Of a DNA stretch of 64,000 nucleotides, positions 57,947-64,000 are shown piece after piece. Below the pieces are notes generated by a model. That model had not been told where the DNA came from, searched no databases, and worked only from the letters and a program-made list of their open reading frames with translations. This stretch comes from Candidatus Regiella endosymbiont of Tuberolachnus salignus (lineage in GTDB: Bacteria > Pseudomonadota > Gammaproteobacteria > Enterobacterales > Enterobacteriaceae). Position 1 is the stretch's first letter; each line of letters begins with the position of its first letter. The stretch covers positions 1,877,436-1,941,435 of the forward strand of contig NZ_OZ026542.1 in assembly GCF_964020115.1 (NCBI RefSeq). The letters run 5' to 3'. A program made the translations under genes and the position numbers.

Positions 57947-58413
57947 CTCTTATCCTATTTGAATTTTATTTAATAATAAAACCTGGTTGTAATAAAAATT
58001 AATTTCGAATTTTCAAAAAAATATCATCAGCACTTATATTTATTTTTATCTAAAATAAATATAGTGATAACAAGAATATTTTCACTTTCATTCGGTACGA
58101 TTCATTTAATAAAAATTCCAGCAATTAAGCCAAAGAAATCCATAATAGCATACCCCTATAAAAGCTCCAATTAAACGACAAGGACAATAGATAGAATTGA
58201 AGTTAATTTCTACGAAAATGTGAATTCAAGATACCTACTGACATATAAAAATCATCAACCTCCGTTATACCCTTCGTCTTTGAACCCCCGCGTTGTTGGC
58301 TGCGGGGGTTCGCCTAGCAGCAACTTGAAGGACTGTGGGTATATCATAGTAAATCAGTATGTTCTACGTTAAAATAATGCAAAAATTATTGAATCAATTA
58401 AGGCAATAAATTC
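57947..58413. repeat. AT-rich intergenic region with ERIC-like repeat
   Basis: 467 bases between divergent genes. 58266-58344 is a shortened ERIC-like unit (TATACCCTTCGTCTTTGAAC to CTTGAAGGACTGTGGGTATA). The remainder is AT-rich, without a recognisable gene, and must hold both promoters. Confidence 0.65.
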
Positions 58414-59862
58414 ATGAAGGTACATAATTCTAGCATAATGCCTGCTCTTTTTTTTATCGTTTTTTATGCCATCGCATGGACATTCGCGAGTTATCTTTTT
58501 GATCCATCCGTACCTTATGATGCTATTGAGGCATTAAATTGGGCAAGCAACTCTGAGTTTGGTTCACCAAAAAATCCTTATCTAGTAGGTGCGGTAATGC
58601 TCCCTGCCTTATTTTTTAATAAATTGATTCCCTTTGATTTCTATTGGTATGCAACACATTTTCTCACTATATCTATTGGTATGTTCGGAATATGGTTACT
58701 GAGTTTACGTCTTTTTTATTGTCATGTTATGGCTTTTTTTTCCTTAATGAGTTTAAATATAAGTGGTATTATTAATTTTGATATAATTCCTTATAACGAT
58801 AATTATTTACTTGTTATGCTTTGGCCTTATCTATTTCTTTTTTTTATTAAAGCAATTTATGACAATAAAAGATATTGGTTATTACTCGCATTATTTTGTG
58901 GGTTAGCAACAATGTCGAAATATTCTTCATTATCTTTTTTACCTTTTATGCTGTCTTATATTTTAATAACAAAAGAAGGCAGGAAAGCTTTTAAATATAA
59001 AGAATTTTATTTTTCAATTCTGCTGTTCATTTGTATCATTTCACCCAATGTTCTGTGGCTTTATGAACATGATTTTGCCGCATTTGATTGGGTTGGCTCA
59101 CAAATAGAACCAGGTCTCAATGGAAAAATTTTTATTGCTTTTTTGTCTGTTTTTTATCCGGTAATTATAATGGGATTAATTTTATTTCCACTCGGTGGGA
59201 AAATAGAATCACCGAATACAAAAGAAAAGCGAGCGGTTATTTTCATTTTATTGCCACCTGTTTTTATAATATTCATTTATTTTCTTTTTAACAACGGTGG
59301 ACGGATAACAGAATGGTTACAACCTTTTTCAATTTTAGCACCGCTATTAACATTGCTATTTATAAATGTAGAAAAAATAAAATGCTGGAATAAAATAAAT
59401 TTAGGATTATTATCTTTTGCCATTCTCGTTGTTTCCGGTTACGTTTTAGTACTCACGAAAGATATTCGTGGAGCAGGTTCGAAGCGTAATTATATAAAAC
59501 CTATCAGCTTAGAATTAAATAATTTATGGCAGAAACACTATAATGTGCCATTAAAATATGTGGGAGGAGGCAGCCTATCTGAATGGTTAATATTTTATGC
59601 ACCTGATCATCCGAAAATTACGACCAAGTGGTCAAATCAACAAAAACCTAATGTTTATAATGTAGATATCACTGAAGAAAACATTATAACTGACGGGGGA
59701 TTATTCCTGAGTGAAAGCGGAATGAATTGCCAGCAAGCCGATTTTAGTAACGTAAAAAAAGATTTTCCTACTCTCAATTTGTCACAAAAATACGACTATA
59801 ACTTTATAACGAAACAAGGTGAAACAATCACCCTGTGTTTAGCTTTTGCACCACCAAAATGA
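58414..59862 (+). CDS. Membrane glycosyltransferase, GT39/ArnT-like superfamily
   Basis: 482 residues with about ten to twelve hydrophobic helices and a C-terminal soluble domain from about residue 360. The first loop carries FDPSVPYDAIEALNWASNSEFGSPKNPYL, where the acidic residues of GT-C catalytic loops (as in PMT and ArnT) are expected; AMSKYSSLSFLPFML-like and the GRITEWLQPFS segments are typical. Such enzymes move sugars from polyprenyl-phosphate donors onto lipids or proteins in the periplasm. The acceptor cannot be inferred. It stands alone and is AT-rich; similar genes occur in Yersinia. Confidence 0.75.
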   Translation: MKVHNSSIMPALFFIVFYAIAWTFASYLFDPSVPYDAIEALNWASNSEFGSPKNPYLVGAVMLPALFFNKLIPFDFYWYATHFLTISIGMFGIWLLSLRLFYCHVMAFFSLMSLNISGIINFDIIPYNDNYLLVMLWPYLFLFFIKAIYDNKRYWLLLALFCGLATMSKYSSLSFLPFMLSYILITKEGRKAFKYKEFYFSILLFICIISPNVLWLYEHDFAAFDWVGSQIEPGLNGKIFIAFLSVFYPVIIMGLILFPLGGKIESPNTKEKRAVIFILLPPVFIIFIYFLFNNGGRITEWLQPFSILAPLLTLLFINVEKIKCWNKINLGLLSFAILVVSGYVLVLTKDIRGAGSKRNYIKPISLELNNLWQKHYNVPLKYVGGGSLSEWLIFYAPDHPKITTKWSNQQKPNVYNVDITEENIITDGGLFLSESGMNCQQADFSNVKKDFPTLNLSQKYDYNFITKQGETITLCLAFAPPK

Positions 59863-59928
59863 CGAATTGGTTTACCTGGCCTATAAATTCTACCGAGAAT
59901 CAAGAATGCTGTAGCATCCTTAGATGCC

Positions 59929-60041
59929 TATACCCTTCGCCTTTGTGTTGGCTGCGAGTGCTCGCCGAATCACGTAGAGGTCTACGCTCATCGGTCTCAC
60001 CCCCTGGCAACCGAAGGCAACTTCAAGGGCTGTGGGGATAT
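59929..60041 (+). repeat. ERIC-like repeat after the glycosyltransferase gene
   Basis: TATACCCTTCGCCTTTG on the left with a short deletion, apical CGTAGAGGTCTACG, and CTTCAAGGGCTGTGGGGATA on the right. Confidence 0.72.
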
Positions 60042-60103
60042 TCGAAATCTCTTGTGCTCGCTGATACTTCGTCAAAAAAAAGATTTCGCATAGGCTCTTA
60101 AAA
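60042..60103 (+). repeat. Family-4 end fragments
   Basis: TTCGAAATCTCTTGTGCTCG and AAAGATTTCGCATAGGCTCTT are the two ends of the family-4 element with most of the middle gone. It lies just downstream of rhlE. Confidence 0.5.
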
Positions 60104-60131
60104 AATTTTTGTATTTTTACTGGCGTTGATG

Positions 60132-61367
60132 TTATCTATGTGAACGCCTAGTTTGACTGATATTTTTACCACGATTCGACGAACCCCGCCCCTGGCGTCC
60201 ATTTTGAATCGGTTCGGCTTTAATGGTTGGATCAGGTTGATAGCCATCGATTGCAATACGCGGTATTTCATTTTTCAGCAAGCGTTCAATATCTCTCAAT
60301 AATTTATGCTCATCGACACACACCAAAGAAATCGCTTCACCGCTACATTCTGCTCGACCCGTTCGACCAATGCGGTGCACATAGTCTTCCGGAACATTGG
60401 GGAGTTCATAATTAACAACATGCGGCAATTGATCGATATCCAGGCCGCGAGCGGCAATGTCTGTCGCCACTAATACCCGGATCTTACCGTCTTTAAAATC
60501 GGCGAGAGCACGTGTACGAGCCCCTTGACTTTTATTACCGTGAATAGCAGCAGCAGTGATGCCATCCTTATTTAACTGCTCGGCTAAATGATTGGCACCG
60601 TGTTTAGTTCGATTAAATACCAGTACTTGTTGCCAGTTTTGGCTGCCAATCATATAAGAAAGGAGTTGGCGCTTACGACTTTTATCGACGAAATGAACTC
60701 GCTGAGTAATATGTTTAGCCGTGGTATTACCAGGAGAAACTTCAATATAAGCAGGATTATTTAACAACTTTTTTGCTAATAATTTTATGTCATTTGAAAA
60801 AGTGGCCGAAAATAACAAATTTTGCCGCTTTGCCGGCAATTTAGCCAAAATTCGGCGGATATCATGGATAAATCCCATATCCAACATCCGATCAGCTTCA
60901 TCTAACACTAAAATTTCAATTTTGGCTAAATCAACAGCATTTTGATGTTCCAAATCCAATAAACGACCCGGTGTTGCCACTAAAATATCGACGCCACCTC
61001 GTAATTTCATCATTTGGGGATTGATACTGACTCCACCAAACACGACCATCGAACGCAACTTAAGGAATTCACTGTAATTTTTTACGTTATCACCGATTTG
61101 GGCTGCAAGTTCACGGGTCGGCGTTAAAATTAATGCTCGTACTGGACGTCGGCCTTTAATTAGCGACTGATTTTCGCTCAGTAATTGTAGTAACGGCAAG
61201 GTAAACCCTGCCGTTTTTCCCGTACCGGTTTGCGCAGAAGCCATTAAATCACGGCCAGCCAACACCTCAGGGATTGCCTTTTCTTGAATTGGCGTAGGCG
61301 CAGAATATTTCTGCTCTGTAATAGCACGCAGGATATCGGCGTTTAAGCCGAGAGAGTCAAATGACAT
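60132..61367 (-). CDS. rhlE: ATP-dependent RNA helicase RhlE
   Basis: 411 residues (E. coli 454, the difference lying in the variable basic tail). DEAD-box helicase involved in ribosome maturation: Q motif [62 protein letters not shown] and [11 protein letters not shown] 61367 (MSFDSLGL) is the family start; the upstream extension is not conserved. The tail ends with [18 protein letters not shown]. Confidence 0.93.
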   Translation of the reverse strand: MSFDSLGLNADILRAITEQKYSAPTPIQEKAIPEVLAGRDLMASAQTGTGKTAGFTLPLLQLLSENQSLIKGRRPVRALILTPTRELAAQIGDNVKNYSEFLKLRSMVVFGGVSINPQMMKLRGGVDILVATPGRLLDLEHQNAVDLAKIEILVLDEADRMLDMGFIHDIRRILAKLPAKRQNLLFSATFSNDIKLLAKKLLNNPAYIEVSPGNTTAKHITQRVHFVDKSRKRQLLSYMIGSQNWQQVLVFNRTKHGANHLAEQLNKDGITAAAIHGNKSQGARTRALADFKDGKIRVLVATDIAARGLDIDQLPHVVNYELPNVPEDYVHRIGRTGRAECSGEAISLVCVDEHKLLRDIERLLKNEIPRIAIDGYQPDPTIKAEPIQNGRQGRGSSNRGKNISQTRRSHR

Positions 61368-61499
61368 ATAATGAGAAGCTCCAGATTCTCCTGTTTTCAA
61401 CAATAAAGTTAGATGCAGTTTACGGAGAATATTATAAGAGGGATCACCGCGAGGGATCGGCACAAGCTGCAATGCGCCATTAATCGGCGACTATAGCAT

Positions 61500-61922
61500 C
61501 TAACGGCGTACAGCAATAGCCTCAATTTCAATTTTTACATCTTTAGGTAAACGAGCAACTTCAACACAAGAACGCGCAGGAAACGGGGCTTGGTGTTCCT
61601 CAAAGAAAAGGCGGTATGCTGTATTCATGGTGACAAACTCATTAAGATCTTTAACAAATACGGTAGTTTTAACGATATCGGCAACACTTAGACCGGCTTT
61701 CTCGACTACCGCTGCTACATTTTCAAGTGACTGACGAGTTTGGGCGGCAATATCATCAGCAATTGTATTGGTTTTGGCATCAATAGGGAGCTGGCCAGAA
61801 GTGATAATCAGACTACCTAAATCAACACCTTGGATATAAGGGCCTATTGCTTCAGGGGCGCGTTCAGTCTTGATTGTGCGTTTTTCTTCGGTGTTCAATG
61901 TGGCTTTAACCGTATGTTTCAT
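61500..61922 (-). CDS. ridA: Reactive enamine/imine deaminase RidA
   Basis: 140 residues (E. coli 128). RidA hydrolyses 2-aminoacrylate-type intermediates. IGPYIQGVDLGSLIITSGQLP, TTVFVKDLNEF and the signature ARSCVEVARLPKDVKIEIEAIAVRR-type end (catalytic Arg) are conserved. ATG 61922 with AGGA upstream is used; it adds about 13 residues before the usual start. The open frame beyond 61922 reads through a family-2 repeat. In enterics ridA follows pyrBI; here pyrI is absent. Confidence 0.94.
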   Translation of the reverse strand: MKHTVKATLNTEEKRTIKTERAPEAIGPYIQGVDLGSLIITSGQLPIDAKTNTIADDIAAQTRQSLENVAAVVEKAGLSVADIVKTTVFVKDLNEFVTMNTAYRLFFEEHQAPFPARSCVEVARLPKDVKIEIEAIAVRR

Positions 61923-61946
61923 ATTGATTCCTGATCGATAAATAAT

Positions 61947-62082
61947 AGACCGCTTTCGAAATCTATTGAGTGACGTGGATCCTGCGTTACCCGGTGTGCG
62001 CAATCCTCATGTACTCGCATGGCAACGAAGGTTGCTGTGTGCCTTGACTTCGCATCACTCACTAGGGTTTCGGAAGTGGTCT
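61947..62082 (-). repeat. Family-2 repeat in place of pyrI
   Basis: 136 bp, ends AGACCGCTTTCGAAA and TTTCGGAAGTGGTCT, inner GCAACGAAGGTTGC hairpin. It occupies most of the gap between pyrB and ridA, where enterics have pyrI. Confidence 0.78.
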
Positions 62083-62122
62083 AATAAAAAAGGTTAACAA
62101 ACGATTTTTTGATCCTATTAAA

Positions 62123-63061
62123 TTAATCTGCAACAACCAATTCAGCATTTAATAACAGTGCTAGTAGCGCTTGCCGCGCAAAAATACCGTTACTCGCTTG
62201 CTGAAAATAATATGCGTAAGGGGTCTCATCTACCTCTGTAGAAATTTCGTCAACACGTGGTAAAGGATGTAGTATTTTTAGATTCTGGCGTGCAGAGATA
62301 AGCATATTTGCAGACAAAACAAATGGAGACTTCCGGTTTATATCGGTCAATCCTTCTTGACGTTCTTTCTGTATTCGAGTCATATACAAAATATCTAACT
62401 CCGGTAGAACATCTTCAATACTAGCGTGCATACTGTAAGAAACCGCTTTTTCATCCAATACTTTCACAATATCAGCAGGCATAGCCAATGCATCTGGAGC
62501 AATAAAAAACAAATGATTACCACAAAATTTTGCTAAGGCTTGAGTGAGAGAATGCACTGTACGACCATATTTTAAGTCACCCACCATCGCGATATTAAGA
62601 TTATCCAAACGCCCCTGTGTTTCTTGAATAGTAAATAAATCTAACAAAGTTTGGCTTGGATGTTGATTAGCACCATCACCTGCATTAATGATAGGCACTC
62701 TATTTGACAATGAGGCAGCATGATAAGCGCTCCCTTCTTGTGGATGACGTATTATAATCGCATCAACGTAGCTGCTAATGACTCTAATGGTGTCTGCTAG
62801 CGTTTCTCCTTTATTTACCGAGATATTACTGCTATCGGCAAAACCTACTACTGAACCACCTAAACGATAGATTGCCGTTTCAAAAGATAGACGAGTACGG
62901 GTAGAGGATTCAAAAAAACAACTGGCTATAATTTTATTTTTTAATAGTTCGGGTTGAGCACGTTGCTTTAGACTCCCCGCCATACGCATAACTAATGTTA
63001 ATTCGTTGCGGCTTAAATCTTTTATAGAAATAATGTGTTTTTGATACAGCGGATTAGCCAT
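62123..63061 (-). CDS. pyrB: Aspartate carbamoyltransferase catalytic subunit
   Basis: 312 residues (E. coli 311). Second step of pyrimidine synthesis: carbamoyl phosphate plus aspartate. Active-site motifs: [19 protein letters not shown] (Lys84 loop), [23 protein letters not shown] and LHPLPRVDE. The regulatory subunit gene pyrI, which follows in enterics, is missing. The pyrBI leader/attenuator is also not evident in the 56 bases up to ptsO, so feedback and attenuation control may be lost. Confidence 0.96.
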   Translation of the reverse strand: MANPLYQKHIISIKDLSRNELTLVMRMAGSLKQRAQPELLKNKIIASCFFESSTRTRLSFETAIYRLGGSVVGFADSSNISVNKGETLADTIRVISSYVDAIIIRHPQEGSAYHAASLSNRVPIINAGDGANQHPSQTLLDLFTIQETQGRLDNLNIAMVGDLKYGRTVHSLTQALAKFCGNHLFFIAPDALAMPADIVKVLDEKAVSYSMHASIEDVLPELDILYMTRIQKERQEGLTDINRKSPFVLSANMLISARQNLKILHPLPRVDEISTEVDETPYAYYFQQASNGIFARQALLALLLNAELVVAD

Positions 63062-63075
63062 TTTTTATGCTCCTG

Positions 63076-63105
63076 TATACCCTTCGCCTTTCAAGTAAGG
63101 GTATA
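63076..63105. repeat. 30 bp mini ERIC-like hairpin
   Basis: TATACCCTTCGCCTTTCAAG directly joined to TAAGGGTATA: an extreme internal deletion leaving the outer arms. Between ptsO and pyrB. Confidence 0.65.
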
Positions 63106-63117
63106 TACTCAATGACA

Positions 63118-63390
63118 TTATTGGTCTTCATCAAAACCAGAATCAAACAGTTCGATGACCGCCCGCAATGCTAGAATTTCATCCGGACCACTGGCTTCAA
63201 CCTCGATTTGGCGACCTTGTGCCGAATCAAGCATCAATAACGCTATCACACTGCTAGCTTCTGCTGTCGTGCCGCTTTCATTACGTAATATCACTTCCGC
63301 GTTAAAATGTTGTACAAGTTCAAATAATCTCATCGCGGGTCTAGCATGCATGCCCAATTTGTTTTTTATTTCAACTGTTTTTTTTATCAT
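63118..63390 (-). CDS. ptsO: Phosphocarrier protein NPr
   Basis: 90 residues, the length of enteric NPr. HPr-like protein of the nitrogen phosphotransferase chain (PtsP-NPr-PtsN); the phosphorylated histidine is His15 in [33 protein letters not shown]-type regulatory helix is conserved. Directly follows rapZ with a two-base gap, as in enterics. Confidence 0.96.
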   Translation of the reverse strand: MIKKTVEIKNKLGMHARPAMRLFELVQHFNAEVILRNESGTTAEASSVIALLMLDSAQGRQIEVEASGPDEILALRAVIELFDSGFDEDQ

Positions 63391-63392
63391 TA

Positions 63393-64000
63393 TTATTTTT
63401 CCAAAGCACGGTGATGTAATTGGACAATTTTCCCTTTAGAACGAAAGTGTTTCACTAATTTTTCAGTAACATAGACCGAACGATGTTGACCACCAGTACA
63501 ACCAACAGCAACGGTGAGGTAATGGCGGTTACTATTCTCCAACATCGGCAGCCATCTTTCTAAATAGCAACCTGTTTCATTAATAAATTCACGCACTTCA
63601 ATATGCTTTTCAAAAAAATCAATGACGGGTTGGTCTAGCCCTGTCATAGAACATAATTTTTGATCCCAATGCGGATTCGGCAAAAAACGGACATCGAAGA
63701 CATAATCTGCATTAATTGGCAGGCCGTATTTAAAACCAAAAGACTCAAAAAGCAAGGTCAATTTACTGTCACATTTTCCAAGCAAACAAGTACGTAATTT
63801 TGTCGCTAATTCATGCACTGATACCTCAGAGGTATCAATGATTAGATAAGCATCGGCACGTAACTGAGCGAGTAATCTATTTTCTTTATCGATGGCGTTT
63901 TCTAAAGACAAATCTTTACTCGATAGTGGGTGTAAGCGGCGCGTGTCGCTATAACGGCGGATTAATGTGTTGTTATCAGCATCTAAAAAAAGCAGCTTTG
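63393..64000 (-). CDS. rapZ: RNase adapter protein RapZ, C-terminal part (partial)
   Basis: The frame is open from the window edge (first full codon 63996-63998) to the stop at 63393, giving about 202 of roughly 284 residues. RapZ binds GlmZ/GlmY small RNAs and delivers GlmZ to RNase E, controlling glucosamine-6-phosphate synthase. [55 protein letters not shown]-type segment and the RNA-binding end [12 protein letters not shown] are conserved. The N-terminal Walker A region lies outside the window. Confidence 0.95.
   Translation of the reverse strand, partial: KLLFLDADNNTLIRRYSDTRRLHPLSSKDLSLENAIDKENRLLAQLRADAYLIIDTSEVSVHELATKLRTCLLGKCDSKLTLLFESFGFKYGLPINADYVFDVRFLPNPHWDQKLCSMTGLDQPVIDFFEKHIEVREFINETGCYLERWLPMLENSNRHYLTVAVGCTGGQHRSVYVTEKLVKHFRSKGKIVQLHHRALEK

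Overview
The window comes from a gammaproteobacterium of the order Enterobacterales. Nearly every housekeeping protein resembles its E. coli/Yersinia orthologue, and many gene orders are the enteric ones: rpmE/priA/cytR, rrn-yafD-mltD-gloB-yafS-rnhA-dnaQ, lrhA-nuoA to nuoN, recA-alaS, mreB-mreC-mreD-rng-tldD, rapZ-ptsO. Moderate-to-low GC, many missing neighbours (ftsN/hslVU after cytR, clpPX after tig, recX, pyrI, yhdP, yhdE/maf), broken genes and very many small palindromic repeats suggest a genome in reductive decay. A facultative insect symbiont of the Regiella/Hamiltonella/Fukatsuia kind would fit. That host assignment is inference; no 16S comparison was possible here.

Layout. 1-7740: tail of tilS, ycbL, cytR, priA, rpmE, a 1.15 kb region with no convincing gene, slyA and tRNA-Lys. 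7880-13063: dapD, htpG with a sigma-32 type promoter, coaE, tig. 13622-19082: a complete rRNA operon on the minus strand (P1, P2, 16S, tRNA-Ile, tRNA-Ala, 23S, 5S, terminator). 19113-24185: yafD, mltD (shortened), gloB, yafS, rnhA, dnaQ. 24140-27387: an AT-rich accessory island with two unrecognised proline-rich/coiled-coil proteins, a 184 bp direct duplication of the dnaQ tail, and a DUF1640-like coiled-coil protein. 27541-42520: the full 13-gene nuo operon for respiratory complex I. 42758-44514: a PI-PLC-like gene lying between nuoA and a truncated lrhA. 45252-49914: recA, alaS, darP. 49963-56563: a barnase/barstar pair (ribonuclease plus yhcO), tldD, rng, mreDCB. 57485-64000: yehS, a GT39-like membrane glycosyltransferase, rhlE, ridA, pyrB, ptsO and the 3' part of rapZ.

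The dominant unusual structure is a dense set of short palindromic repeats. Family 1 (about 126 bp, TATACCC ends) looks like ERIC and occurs at about 20 loci, roughly one per 3 kb. Its paired arms vary together between copies. Copies sit where E. coli has recX and yhdP, at the truncated end of mltD, and in frame inside the 3' ends of nuoJ and cytR. Family 2 (about 136 bp, AGACC ends) sits where pyrI should be. Family 3 is a 109 bp MITE with perfect 27 bp inverted ends plus 34 bp end-only derivatives. Family 4 is a third small element with AGAGCCT ends.

The best candidates for undescribed biology are the two-gene accessory locus at 24303-26607, the PI-PLC-like protein at 42758-43870, and the way the repeats have replaced or been translated into genes.
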